This document shows positions 34,073-42,887 of a DNA stretch of 52,154 nucleotides, piece after piece. The DNA comes from CAZEJS01 sp964512645 (lineage in GTDB: Bacteria > Actinomycetota > Geothermincolia > Fen-727 > Anoxymicrobiaceae): NCBI GenBank assembly GCA_964512645.1, contig CAZEJS010000022.1, positions 1 through 52,154 of the forward strand. Direction: 5' to 3'. Made by a program: the position numbers and the translations under genes. Every line of letters starts with the position of its first letter. The first letter of the stretch is position 1. The notes under the pieces are model-generated. The model was not told the origin of the DNA and ran no database searches. It worked only from the letters and a program-made list of their open reading frames with translations.

Positions 34073-34405
34073 ATGGAAGACCCGACCGGCGGAAAGCCCG
34101 CGACCTTCGACGAGGACGACGACGCCGACTACTTCGAGAAGATATTCGCATTGAAGAAGGCGGAGGAAGAGAAGAAGCAGGCCGCCGTGGAAGCCGCGCT
34201 GGCGAAGTTCAACGTCTTTCTGCACCTGACCGCCTACGTCGCCGGCGTCGCCTACCTCATGCTCCTGGGGGCCCTCTTCAGGCCGGCGCTGCCGTGGGTG
34301 TCGATCCCTCTCGTCTTATGGACGGCGGGAATCGCCTACCACTTCTACCGCGCGTTCCGGCGGGCCCCCCGGCGCAAGGCGCCTCCCCCGGAAGCCCCGG
34401 CTTGA
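34073..34405 (+). CDS. Small 2TM-domain membrane protein
   Basis: A 110-residue protein. An acidic/Lys-rich N-terminal helix (YFEKIFALKKAEEEKKQAA) is followed by two close membrane helices (about 48-68 FLHLTAYVAGVAYLMLLGAL and 72-92 PWVSIPLVLWTAGIAYHFYR) and a basic tail. This matches the bacterial 2TM-domain family of unknown function, often fused to or near histidine kinases. ATG start. It is divergent from the marker-11-like gene and stands alone. Confidence 0.75.
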   Translation: MEDPTGGKPATFDEDDDADYFEKIFALKKAEEEKKQAAVEAALAKFNVFLHLTAYVAGVAYLMLLGALFRPALPWVSIPLVLWTAGIAYHFYRAFRRAPRRKAPPPEAPA

Positions 34406-34485
34406 CGGAGGCCTCACGGCGAACGAACCCGCCGCCCTGCGCCGCCGGCCTCCCGGATCCCTCAGCGCCGTCACGGCCGCAACCG

Positions 34486-35892
34486 TCACGGCCGCAAGGC
34501 ACAGCTCTCGCCGAGAAGGCGCAGAGCCTTGAGCATCTGAACGGCCTCGTCGATGGAGTGGACCACGGGTATGCCGTTGAGCTCGAAGCCCTCCAGCACC
34601 ATGCCGTACTTGGCGAGGTTGGGGACGTACGCGACGACCGGCTTGTCGTGTTTCTTCACCACCTGTCCCAGGCGCGTCCCGACGAAAGAGGTCATCATCG
34701 GCGTGTACGGCAGGGTCAGGATCATCGCCGCCTCGATGTCGTCCTGCGCCAGCAGGTAGTCGAGGGTGCGCTCGAAGTCCTGGTCGGCGGCGCTCCCGGT
34801 GAGGTCCACCGGGTTGCCGACCGCGGCTATGTCGCGGATGTCCGGCTCGAGCAGGTCCCGCAGTTCCTTCCGCCTCTCGGCCGAGAAGGCGGGCACGTTC
34901 AAACCCGCTTCGGTGGCGCTGTCGGAAGCGAGCACCCCGTGCCCGCCGCTCGAAGAGACGACAGCGACGCTGCAGAGGCGCATCGGACGGTGCGGGTAAT
35001 ACGTCAGTATCTTCGCGAAGGAAGTGACCTCCTGTTCGGTCACGGCCTCGATTATCCCGCTCTGCTTCAGTACTCCCGCCACCAGGGCGTGGTCGGCCGC
35101 CAGGGCCGCGGTGTGAGAGAGTGCCGCGTGCTTGCCCCGCTCGCTCTTGCCGCCCAGGAAGACGATTATCGGCTTCTCGGGGGTTATGCGCTTCGCCTTC
35201 TCGATGAAATTCCTTACCCCCTGGTCCATGCCTTCTATGTAGAAGCACATCACCCGTGTGCCCCGGTGCCCCGCGAAGTGATCGACAAGCGTTTCCTCGT
35301 CCACCTGGGCCTTGTTGCCCACGCTGACCGCCAGGCTGAGCCCGATCCCCGCCTCGTGGAAGTTGGTCATCACCTGGTCCACCATGAAGGCGCCGCTCTG
35401 GCTGGCGACGGCGACGTCTCCGCTCCTGGGGAGGACCGTCCGCTCCGGTGGCAGGAAGAAGGTGTCGACCGCCGGCGGCGCGAAGACGCCGAAACAGTTG
35501 GGGCCGATGAGGGTGATGGACGCCTCCTCGCACACTTCCACCAGCTCGTCCTGCAGGGCCCTGCCCTCGGGGCCGGTCTCCGCGAACCCGCCGGAGATCA
35601 CCACCATGGTTCGGACACCCGCCCGGGCGCAGTCTCGGGCTACCCCGGGCACCAGGTGGGCCTTGACCGCCACCACGGCCATGTCGGGGCGCGACGGGAG
35701 CTCGGCGAGGGAGCGGTAGACCGGCCGCCGTTCCATCTCTCCCCCCCTGGGATTGACCGCGTAGGCCTCGCAGTCGTAGCCGTAATAGTTCTTGTTGTAG
35801 ATGATGTTGGCCGGATGAAAGGGGTTCGTCGTCGACACCCCGATGACCGCGACCGTCCGCGGATTGAACACCAGTTCGAGATCAGGCTCCAA
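34486..35892 (-). CDS. ADP-forming acyl/acetyl-CoA synthetase, alpha subunit (CoA-binding)
   Basis: A 468-residue protein with a CoA-binding Rossmann domain (VAVIGVSTTNPFHPANIIYN, then YAVNPRGGEMERRPVYRSLA), a succinyl-CoA ligase-like domain (LIGPNCFGVFAP, then VASQSGAFM) and the segment carrying the phosphorylated active-site His (ALSHTAALAADH, His in SHT). This is the alpha subunit of NDP-forming acyl-CoA synthetases, which conserve acyl-CoA energy as ATP. The usual G in SHTG is Ala. No ATP-grasp beta subunit lies in the window, so it must pair with a distant one. TTG start behind GGGAGGA. Well known in archaea, also found in anaerobic bacteria. Confidence 0.88.
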   Translation of the reverse strand: MEPDLELVFNPRTVAVIGVSTTNPFHPANIIYNKNYYGYDCEAYAVNPRGGEMERRPVYRSLAELPSRPDMAVVAVKAHLVPGVARDCARAGVRTMVVISGGFAETGPEGRALQDELVEVCEEASITLIGPNCFGVFAPPAVDTFFLPPERTVLPRSGDVAVASQSGAFMVDQVMTNFHEAGIGLSLAVSVGNKAQVDEETLVDHFAGHRGTRVMCFYIEGMDQGVRNFIEKAKRITPEKPIIVFLGGKSERGKHAALSHTAALAADHALVAGVLKQSGIIEAVTEQEVTSFAKILTYYPHRPMRLCSVAVVSSSGGHGVLASDSATEAGLNVPAFSAERRKELRDLLEPDIRDIAAVGNPVDLTGSAADQDFERTLDYLLAQDDIEAAMILTLPYTPMMTSFVGTRLGQVVKKHDKPVVAYVPNLAKYGMVLEGFELNGIPVVHSIDEAVQMLKALRLLGESCALRP

Positions 35893-36066
35893 GGCCGCAT
35901 CCTCCCTTCGCGCCGGTTCGGCTCGAGTCTGCTCACTATTGTATGTCCCGGGAGGGAATCGCGCCCGTGGAACCGCGGGCGCGCCCCGGGTGGGACGGTG
36001 CCGCCGGGTTCGTGTACAATATGATGTGCTTCCGGCTGTGGAACGATCGAGGAGGGTTGGAGCCCA

Positions 36067-36255
36067 ATGAACTTCGCGGCGATATTCGGACTCGGGCCGC
36101 TCGAGCTGATCATCATAATCGCGGTCATCGTTATTCTGTTCCTGCCCGCCCTCCTGCCCAAGATCGCCAGGCGCTTCGGCGAAACGTTCAAGTACGTCAA
36201 GGACATGACCGCCGGCGCGTTCGGCGAGGACGAAGAGGACGAGAAAGAGGAGTAG
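36067..36255 (+). CDS. tatA: Twin-arginine translocase subunit TatA/E
   Basis: A 62-residue TatA-like protein: a short N-terminus GLGPLE, a single membrane helix (LIIIIAVIVILFLPALLPKI) and an amphipathic helix with the FG hinge region (ARRFGETFKYVKDM), followed by an acidic tail. Tat exports folded, cofactor-bearing proteins. ATG start with GAGGAGG upstream. No tatC is adjacent. Confidence 0.92.
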   Translation: MNFAAIFGLGPLELIIIIAVIVILFLPALLPKIARRFGETFKYVKDMTAGAFGEDEEDEKEE

Positions 36256-36391
36256 CGCGCGGCGCGGAACTCCGGCCGTCGGGCGCGGCTCGCCGTTTCC
36301 CCAATACCCGCTCCGGCTGATATATAATCCACCCTGTGTTTTCCGGAGTCACCGCCGGCCCGCCAGGGACGGCGCACCGAAGGAGGTACCC

Positions 36392-37537
36392 ATGAGCAGC
36401 GACCTTTTCCAGCCCGAGCACGATGTCTTCCGCAAATCCATCCAGGATTTCATAGACAACGAGCTCGCGCCGCACGCCGAAGAATGGGAAGCGGCGGGAG
36501 AAGTGCCACGCGAAGTGTTCTCGAGGATGGGGAAGCTGGGGTACCTGGGCATGCGTTACCCGGAGGAGTACGGCGGTGGTGACGACGTCCTCGCCGAGGC
36601 GGTGCTTCACGAGGAAATGGCGCGCTGCCGCGCCGGCGGGGTCGGGGCCGACATCGGGGCCCACATCGCAATCGCCATGCCCCATATCCTCCATTACGGC
36701 ACGGACGCCCAGAAAGAGAAGTACCTGGTCCCGGGCATCAAGGGGGAATGGATCGGGTGCCTGGCGATAACCGAGCCGGACGCCGGCAGCGACGTCGCCG
36801 CCATCAAGACCAGGGCGGCCAGGGACGGGGACAACTGGGTCATCAACGGCTCAAAAACGTTCATCACCAACGGCGCACGCTGCGACTTCATGGTGCTCGC
36901 CGCCAAGACCGACCCGGAGAAAGGCTACGGCGGCATCTCGATGTTCGTGGTGGATACCGATACGCCGGGTTTCGAAGTCACACGGAAGCTGGACAAGCTC
37001 GGCTGGCGCGCCTCGAGCACCGGGGAGCTCGCCTTCACCGACATGGTCGTGCCGGGCGACGCGATACTCGGAGAGGTCGGCAAAGGTTTCTACCAGATCA
37101 TGGGCATGTTCGTCTGGGAGAGGATGTCCCTGTCGCTGGGCTCGGTAGGCGGCGCCCAACTGGCTATGGAGAGGGCCCTGGAGTACGCGAAGCAGCGGCA
37201 GGCGTTCGGCCAGCCCATCGCCAACTTCCAGGTCATCGCCCATTACTTCGCCGACATGCAGACGAAGATCGCCGCCGGCAAGGCCCTTACCTACCACGCC
37301 CTGAAGCTGTTTGTCGAGGGAAAGAACCCTATCAAGGAAGCGTCCATGGCCAAGCTCTACTCCGCCCGCATGGCCTGCGAGGTCGTGGACACGTGCCTGC
37401 AGATCTACGGCGGTTACGGCTTCATGGAGGAGTACGACATCGCCCGCTCCTACCGGGACATCCGCCTGATGCCTATCGGCGGGGGCACCGACGAGGTGAT
37501 GAAGGAGATCATCTCACGGATGATGGGGCTCGGTTAG
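36392..37537 (+). CDS. Acyl-CoA dehydrogenase (isovaleryl/long-chain-type catalytic Glu)
   Basis: A 381-residue acyl-CoA dehydrogenase. AITEPDAGSDVAAIKTRAAR and the C-terminal QIYGGYGFMEEYDIARSYRD are typical. Where medium- and short-chain enzymes have EGT, this one has IGGGTDEV, without the catalytic Glu. E243 in VWERMSLSLG aligns with the alternative catalytic Glu of isovaleryl- and long-chain acyl-CoA dehydrogenases. ATG start behind AGGAGGT (36381-36387). It is separate from the ligase operon and may act on a branched or longer substrate, which is inference. Confidence 0.94.
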   Translation: MSSDLFQPEHDVFRKSIQDFIDNELAPHAEEWEAAGEVPREVFSRMGKLGYLGMRYPEEYGGGDDVLAEAVLHEEMARCRAGGVGADIGAHIAIAMPHILHYGTDAQKEKYLVPGIKGEWIGCLAITEPDAGSDVAAIKTRAARDGDNWVINGSKTFITNGARCDFMVLAAKTDPEKGYGGISMFVVDTDTPGFEVTRKLDKLGWRASSTGELAFTDMVVPGDAILGEVGKGFYQIMGMFVWERMSLSLGSVGGAQLAMERALEYAKQRQAFGQPIANFQVIAHYFADMQTKIAAGKALTYHALKLFVEGKNPIKEASMAKLYSARMACEVVDTCLQIYGGYGFMEEYDIARSYRDIRLMPIGGGTDEVMKEIISRMMGLG

Positions 37538-37612
37538 CGGGGAACACCCGGGGGGGTTCCGGCTATTAAGCGCGCGAGGCGTGGCTGCCGATACCGTGCT
37601 TGAGGAGGTGCA

Positions 37613-38170
37613 GTGACAGAGAGCCGGGTGTTCAAGTTTTTCGCCGTAACGGGCAGGCTGACTGCCGTTCTCCTGGTAGCCATGGCGATGGCGCTCGCCT
37701 TCCTGGTGATCGCCCAGCGGGTGTTCAACCCGTTCCACGTTGTCGTCAGCGACTCGATGTCCCCCCAGATCAAGACCGGCGACGCGGTGGTTATGAAGGA
37801 CCTCGAGGCGTCGGAAGTCAAACCGGGCGACGTCATTATCTTCCGCGACCCGGAGGATAAAACGGACCTGGTCATCCACAGGGTGGTGGCCGTCGAGGAG
37901 CAGGGCGGGGTGAAGTTCTTCCAGACCAAGGGCGACAACAACAAGGAGAACGACAACTGGAGAGTGTCGGCCGGCGAACTACTGGGCGGGGTCGCGATGA
38001 ACGTGCCGGGCTTCGGTTCGTTCCTGGATTTCATGACCACGTCGCGGGGCTACACGTCGCTTATCGTCATTCCCGCGGCCGCCTCGCTGCTTCTGGTGAT
38101 GCTGCTGGGCTTCGGAGAGAAACTGTCCGGCATCGGCCGCAGGGAAAGCACCGCCCATCCCCCCGCCTGA
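37613..38170 (+). CDS. Signal peptidase I, ER/archaeal type (Ser-His)
   Basis: A 185-residue membrane protease of family S26B. A membrane helix (about 12-32) precedes the nucleophile motif VVSDSMSPQIKTGD (S48), then VKPGDVIIFRD and VIHRVVAVEE with His89 where E. coli-type LepB has the general-base Lys. GDNNKENDNWRV is the conserved box D/E region. A second membrane helix ends the protein (SLIVIPAAASLLLVMLLGF). GTG start behind GAGGAGGTG. Such Ser-His peptidases (Sec11, SipW) occur in archaea and some Gram-positive bacteria. It may process the many secreted proteins in this window, which is inference. Confidence 0.9.
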   Translation: MTESRVFKFFAVTGRLTAVLLVAMAMALAFLVIAQRVFNPFHVVVSDSMSPQIKTGDAVVMKDLEASEVKPGDVIIFRDPEDKTDLVIHRVVAVEEQGGVKFFQTKGDNNKENDNWRVSAGELLGGVAMNVPGFGSFLDFMTTSRGYTSLIVIPAAASLLLVMLLGFGEKLSGIGRRESTAHPPA

Positions 38171-38209
38171 GCCCTTACCCCCGAGCGCTCCGCATTCCCC
38201 AACCGGTCC

Positions 38210-39811
38210 TCAATCGGGGAACAGCCTGTCCATGCCACCCCGGGTAACCGCATCCGCCGTCAGCACGCCGGACATCAGGGCGGGGTATATCCCACCGCCG
38301 AAAGCGGACTTCGCACCGGTCATCAGCAGGCCCTTCACCGGGGTCTTCGGCCCGGGCCTCTTCCCCAGCCCGTAGGCGCCCACCGGCGCGCTGTCGTACC
38401 AGCACCCGTCGATCGCCATGGTGTAACGCTCGTAGGTGATCGGGGTCGCGACGTCGAACGCCTCCACGCCCTGGATGAGGTCCGGGAACCGCCTGGAGAC
38501 CGCGTTCACCACCGTTTCGGCGTATTTCTCCTTGATGCCCCTGTACTCCCGTCCGCGCACACCGCCCGTCTCGACGCCCCAGCGCTTCATGAAGCCGTAG
38601 GGGACGGAGGGCACGATGATGTCCAGGCAGGTCTTCCCCTTGGGCGCCAGCGTCGGGTCGGTCAGCGACGGGACCATCACCGACCAGCGGAGCTTGTCCG
38701 CCTCGGGAAAGCGCGTCTTGACGGCTACTTCGTCGAGCATCTCCGCCTCGTCGTAAGACGGGGACACGATGATCGGCCCGCCGGCGAACTCCTGTCCCGC
38801 CTGCTTCGCGAGCCCCAGGTGGATGACGAAGCCCGTCATCGACACCGGCGCCTCGTCAACCCTGTCAATGAACGTCGCCGGGAGGTCCTCCCTGTCCAGC
38901 AGGCGCAGGAACGTGCGCTTGGTGTCCGAATCGCTGACCACGAAATCCGTGGAAACGCGCATGCGGGGGACCATCTCCACCTCTGAGACGCGTCCGTTCT
39001 CGGTGTTTATCGAGATCACCTCGTGTTCCAGCAGGAGCGTCCCCCCGCTGGCGGTGAAGGCATTCGCGAAGGAGTCCGCCATGAGCTGGAACCCTCCCTC
39101 GGGCACGTACGCTCCCCTGGCGAAGCTCTTCATCATCGAGAACATCGAGAGAGCGGAGAGATCCCACGGCGGGGCGCCCAGGAACCCCCAGGGGGTCGAG
39201 AGGACCGTCTTGAGCTGCTCGTCGGTGAAATACTTGTCGAGCACCCTCTTCCAGCTTGTGCCGGACATCATGTAGGACAGCGCCTTCGGCGATGTGAAGG
39301 GGGCCGCCGCCATGCGCATCGCGCCGGCAAACCCCAGGGGCCGCCGGGTGAGCCGCATGCTCATCCTGTCGGTGACCGACCGCACCGCCTTGAAGAACCT
39401 GTTGATGTTCGCCGTCTGCGGCTGGAAGGCGTCCTTGAGCACCTCGGCGTACTCGTCGAGGTCCGCCGGTACGGTGATGTCGTGCTCGGGGTAGATGAAG
39501 CGCATCATCGGTTGGAGTTCGCGGAAGTCGACCCTGATGCCGAGGTGGTCGAGGATCCTGCTGATGTCCCCGCCCGGCCCGCACCCGCCCATCATGTGCG
39601 GGACCTGGAACCGGTAGCCCTTGCGCTCGTAATCGGCCACGAAGCCGCCCACCCTGGCGTGCCGCTCCGCTATCAGCACCTTCATGCCTTCCCTGGCGAG
39701 GAGCGCCCCGCAGGCCAGGCCGCCTATACCGGCCCCGATGATGACAACGTCGTAGCGCTCTCCAATATCGGGCGCCGCTGCTGCGGGATTGCCACCCTCC
39801 GGCATCTCCAT
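38210..39811 (-). CDS. Phytoene desaturase-like FAD oxidoreductase
   Basis: A 533-residue CrtI/CrtISO-superfamily flavoprotein. The FAD motif is YDVVIIGAGIGGLACGALLA near residue 20, followed by ERHARVGGF; the C-terminal GLLMTGAKSAFGGGIYPALMSG is the second FAD-contact region. This superfamily includes carotenoid desaturases/isomerases and retinol saturases, but many bacterial members act elsewhere. No other carotenoid gene is near. It is followed upstream by an Fe-S protein on the same strand (92-base gap), so the two may form an electron-transfer pair. Confidence 0.85.
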   Translation of the reverse strand: MEMPEGGNPAAAAPDIGERYDVVIIGAGIGGLACGALLAREGMKVLIAERHARVGGFVADYERKGYRFQVPHMMGGCGPGGDISRILDHLGIRVDFRELQPMMRFIYPEHDITVPADLDEYAEVLKDAFQPQTANINRFFKAVRSVTDRMSMRLTRRPLGFAGAMRMAAAPFTSPKALSYMMSGTSWKRVLDKYFTDEQLKTVLSTPWGFLGAPPWDLSALSMFSMMKSFARGAYVPEGGFQLMADSFANAFTASGGTLLLEHEVISINTENGRVSEVEMVPRMRVSTDFVVSDSDTKRTFLRLLDREDLPATFIDRVDEAPVSMTGFVIHLGLAKQAGQEFAGGPIIVSPSYDEAEMLDEVAVKTRFPEADKLRWSVMVPSLTDPTLAPKGKTCLDIIVPSVPYGFMKRWGVETGGVRGREYRGIKEKYAETVVNAVSRRFPDLIQGVEAFDVATPITYERYTMAIDGCWYDSAPVGAYGLGKRPGPKTPVKGLLMTGAKSAFGGGIYPALMSGVLTADAVTRGGMDRLFPD

Positions 39812-39903
39812 CTCCTCCCTCTTCCGCTTGCGCGGGCCGGCCTGTAGCGCGCCCCGCCCCGCTTCACGACCGGCGCGTCCGGCCGGCTCCGCGCGTCCCC
39901 GTC

Positions 39904-40827
39904 TTACGTCACGAAACGGTGCGCGTAGACAAGCTCCGCGCCGTCACGCCGTTCCAGCGACGTCGCTCCCCCTGCGCAGGAGACCACGCAGACCCCACAA
40001 CCGAAGCACGCCTCCTCGTCCACCGCCGCCAGGCCGCCGGGGCCGGCCGATCGGGCGTCGAACGGGCAGCGGGCGATGCACACGCCGCACTCCTCCACTC
40101 CCCTGCATTTCTCCGGGGAGACCCTGGCGGTCGAGCGCCCCTTGCGAAACGCCTGGAAACCCCTGGTCTTCTGCGCCAGCAGGGGGATGCACACCGACGG
40201 ATCGCAGTTGCACATCACGTAAGCGGCACCTTCCCGGCGGCTGTAACCGTAGACCTGGTGAATGAAACCGCGGTCGTCGAAAAGCTTCAGAAGCTCGAGC
40301 GCCTCGGCCTCGTCCAGCCTGCGGTAAAGCCCGGGGTAGTTCCTGAGGTAGCTCTCCGCCCAGTCGCCGAAGACCATGTCGGTGTTGCATGGGACGTCGT
40401 CGTCGAGCTGGTTGCGCGCCCTCCGGCACGGGCAGGTGCCGGTTGCCACGGTGTAGCCGGCCTCGATCACCGAAGAGACCATCTCCCGCGCTTCCGCCAG
40501 GGTGAGGACCTCGCCGTTGGCGACGCCCATTATCTTTTCGCCCAGCCACTCGACCCACGACTTGAGCCTGGGGTTCCGGTAGATCCACTCCCTCATGGCC
40601 AGGAAGTTGATTGCGCGCATGCCCAGGTGCTCGTACCGGGACATGACTTTCATCATGCTCCGGGGTATCGTCTGCTCGAGGGTGGCCCCGTGTCCGACGT
40701 GCGCCGCGACGGCGACGAACAGCCCCGCCAGCCCCGAGCCGGCGGCCAGAAGGACGCGGAGACGTCCGGCTTCGATCTCCAGCGCGGTCGCCGGACTGCA
40801 CCGGGACTTCCTCTCAGGAGCATCCAT
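39904..40827 (-). CDS. Fe-S protein with C-terminal ferredoxin domain
   Basis: A 307-residue protein. One hydrophobic N-terminal segment (about 20-42) may be a membrane anchor or part of the fold. The middle has Cys-rich motifs TCPCRRARN with PCNTD and then CNCDPSVC. The C-terminus is a two-cluster ferredoxin: CGVCIARCP preceded by a Cys five residues earlier, and CFGCGVCVVSC. This layout is seen in uncharacterised 4Fe-4S proteins of anaerobes. ATG at 40827 sits behind GGGAGGT; an ATG at 40854 lacks a ribosome site. It is probably co-transcribed with the CrtI-like oxidoreductase gene downstream and may supply or take its electrons. Confidence 0.8.
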   Translation of the reverse strand: MDAPERKSRCSPATALEIEAGRLRVLLAAGSGLAGLFVAVAAHVGHGATLEQTIPRSMMKVMSRYEHLGMRAINFLAMREWIYRNPRLKSWVEWLGEKIMGVANGEVLTLAEAREMVSSVIEAGYTVATGTCPCRRARNQLDDDVPCNTDMVFGDWAESYLRNYPGLYRRLDEAEALELLKLFDDRGFIHQVYGYSRREGAAYVMCNCDPSVCIPLLAQKTRGFQAFRKGRSTARVSPEKCRGVEECGVCIARCPFDARSAGPGGLAAVDEEACFGCGVCVVSCAGGATSLERRDGAELVYAHRFVT

Positions 40828-41131
40828 TCGGTACCTCCCCCCCTCTGCCTTCATCCCCCATCGAGAAGGCGGTTACGGAGTGCCGCCGGGCTCACCCCTG
40901 GCGGGACCGGTCGAGCTTTCCGGCGCGGCGCCCGTGCCGTGCCCTCGTAGCGCCCGTATCGTGCGTTCCCGCGGCACCCGTGCCTTGAGTTCCCATGCCG
41001 CCCGGCCCGGGGCACCCGTGCGTGAATAATGATATCATTTCGCAATCTGGAAAAAATTGGTTGCGCGCCGGCCCGCGTTGTATTAGCCTCATCTATCGGC
41101 AGACATCACACTCAGAAACGGGAGCCCTGGT
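40828..41131. other. Intergenic region upstream of tldD
   Basis: About 300 bases. It has four copies of the decamer GGCRCCCGTG or a close variant (near 40930, 40951, 40975, 41012), a palindrome ATGATATCAT near 41029, and a weak promoter-like TTGGTT-N18-TATTAG at 41057-41086. No gene recognised. Confidence 0.4.
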
Positions 41132-42526
41132 TTGCCTCTGATCGATGGAGACCTCGCATTCGAGGTGACGAAGCTGGCGCTGACCACGGGGGGAGTCTTC
41201 TCCGACATCGTGTGCCAGCACCGTGCCACCATCTCCGTAAGGTTCGAGGACGGACGCGTTGACGACGTGTCGATCGGTATCGACAGCGGCGCCGGCGTGC
41301 GCGTCATCAAGGGCGACCTCGCCGCTTACGCGCATACGGACATCGTCGACGCGGAAAGCCTCAGGCGCGCCGCCCGCACCGCTGCCGAGGCGCTCGAGCA
41401 CGCCGCCGAAGGCAGAATCCTCCACGTGGAAGTCGCCGCCCGCGTGGCTCCCGCCCCGGTCTGCGGCCCCGCGGAGAACGGTTACTCAATAGCGACGATC
41501 GTCGAGAAGCTCCGCGAGTGCGACGAGGCGGGGCGCTCGCAGGGGCAGGACGTCACCCAGATCACCGCCGTGCACAACTCCTCCGTCGAGAGCACCCTCA
41601 TCGCCAACTCACTGGGCGAGCTGCGGGAGGATTCCTGCAGCCGCACCCGGCTCGTCGTCCAGGCCGTCGCCAGCCGCAACGGCGTCATTCAGGTCGGGCA
41701 GGAGGCGCCGGGCTCTCTGTCGGGACCCGCCTTCTACGGCTCGCACGACCCGTCGAGGATCGCGGCGGCGGCGGCGAAGCGCGCCCTGCGAATGCTGGAC
41801 GCGAGGCCCGCTCCGGCGGGCAAGATGGCGGTGGTGATGAACTCCGGCACCGGGGGGGTCCTGCTGCACGAGGCGGTCGGGCACGGGCTCGAGATAGACC
41901 ACGTCCACAAGGGCGCTTCCGTCTACGCCGGCAAGCTCGGGGAGAAAGTCGCCTCACCCGTGGTCAGCGCCTCGGACGACCCGACGTGGAAAGGGCTGTG
42001 GGGCTCCTACGGGCACGACGACGAGGGAACGCCCTCGGGGCACACCGTCCTCATCGAGAACGGGGTGCTGCGCGGCTACCTGTACGCCAGGCACGAAGCA
42101 ATGAAGGACGGCGTCGCGGGCACCGGCAACGGCAGGCGGCAGTCCTTCAGGAGCCTTCCCGTGCCCCGCATGAGCAACACCTACATCGAGCCGGGGACCT
42201 CCAGCCCGGCGGAAATACTGTCATCGACGGGCAGCGGGCTCTACGCCGCGAAGATGGGGGGCGGCCAGGTGGACCCCACCACCGGCGATTTCGTGTTCGC
42301 GGTATCGGAGGGCTATCTGATCAAGGACGGGGAGATCGGGCCGGCGGTGAGGGGGGCCACCCTCATCGGCAACGGCCCGAGGACGCTGGAGGTGATCGAC
42401 GCCGTCGGCGACGATCTGGCTTTCGAGGAGGGCACCTGCGGCAAGGAAGGGCAGGGCGTCCCGGTGACGACGGGGGGACCGACGTTCAGGATCGCCGAGC
42501 TGACCGTCGGCGGGACCGAGGTCTGA
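41132..42526 (+). CDS. tldD: TldD/PmbA-family metalloprotease
   Basis: A 464-residue TldD-type protease. The zinc motif HEAVGH (H246, E247, H250) lies in VLLHEAVGHGLEIDHV, and the C-terminal VSEGYLIKDGEIGPAVRGAT is conserved in the family. TldD works with PmbA (TldE) to degrade unfolded peptides and to trim leader peptides of ribosomally made natural products. No tldE is adjacent. TTG start with GGGAG upstream. An AbrB-type regulator follows 13 bases later. Confidence 0.93.
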   Translation: MPLIDGDLAFEVTKLALTTGGVFSDIVCQHRATISVRFEDGRVDDVSIGIDSGAGVRVIKGDLAAYAHTDIVDAESLRRAARTAAEALEHAAEGRILHVEVAARVAPAPVCGPAENGYSIATIVEKLRECDEAGRSQGQDVTQITAVHNSSVESTLIANSLGELREDSCSRTRLVVQAVASRNGVIQVGQEAPGSLSGPAFYGSHDPSRIAAAAAKRALRMLDARPAPAGKMAVVMNSGTGGVLLHEAVGHGLEIDHVHKGASVYAGKLGEKVASPVVSASDDPTWKGLWGSYGHDDEGTPSGHTVLIENGVLRGYLYARHEAMKDGVAGTGNGRRQSFRSLPVPRMSNTYIEPGTSSPAEILSSTGSGLYAAKMGGGQVDPTTGDFVFAVSEGYLIKDGEIGPAVRGATLIGNGPRTLEVIDAVGDDLAFEEGTCGKEGQGVPVTTGGPTFRIAELTVGGTEV

Positions 42527-42539
42527 GAGGAGCGGACAG

Positions 42540-42794
42540 TTGATAAAGAAGATCGACAACCTCGGCAGGGTCGTGGTGCCCAAGGGGTACCGGTTGATGC
42601 TCGGGCTCGAACCCGGGGACCCGCTCGACGTCGAGGTGGACGGGGGACGGCTGATGCTGTCGCCCCACAAGGAGGGCTGCACCTTCTGCGGCGAAGGCGA
42701 GGCCACCGTTCGCTACATGGACAAGGGCATCTGCCTTTACTGCATGGAACAGCTCAAGGGCCTGGAGCGCCCATCCCCGCGCGAGGAAGCCTGA
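42540..42794 (+). CDS. AbrB/SpoVT-type regulator with C-terminal zinc ribbon
   Basis: An 84-residue protein. Residues 1-47 are a swapped-hairpin AbrB DNA-binding domain (KKIDNLGRVVVPKGYRLMLG, then DPLDVEVDGGRLMLSP). The rest carries CTFCGEG and CLYCME, four cysteines that probably bind one zinc. TTG start behind GAGAGGAG. It lies in one transcript with tldD; its target is unknown, autoregulation or control of tldD is possible. Confidence 0.88.
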   Translation: MIKKIDNLGRVVVPKGYRLMLGLEPGDPLDVEVDGGRLMLSPHKEGCTFCGEGEATVRYMDKGICLYCMEQLKGLERPSPREEA

Positions 42795-42805
42795 GCGGGA
42801 CGGGG

Positions 42806-42852
42806 CGCGGCGACGCGCCGCGAGCGGCGCCGTCCTCCCCGTGAAAACGGGG
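42806..42852. terminator. Two adjacent hairpins between convergent genes
   Basis: CGCGGCG-ACG-CGCCGCG (42806-42822), then CCCCGT-GAAA-ACGGGG (42837-42852, GNRA tetraloop). They lie between the AbrB gene and the end of rsmI. Neither has a U-run, but the position suggests transcription ends here from one or both sides. Confidence 0.5.
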
Positions 42853-42887
42853 GGAGAAGAAGTGGAAAGTGAACGACGCCTCTTCGC

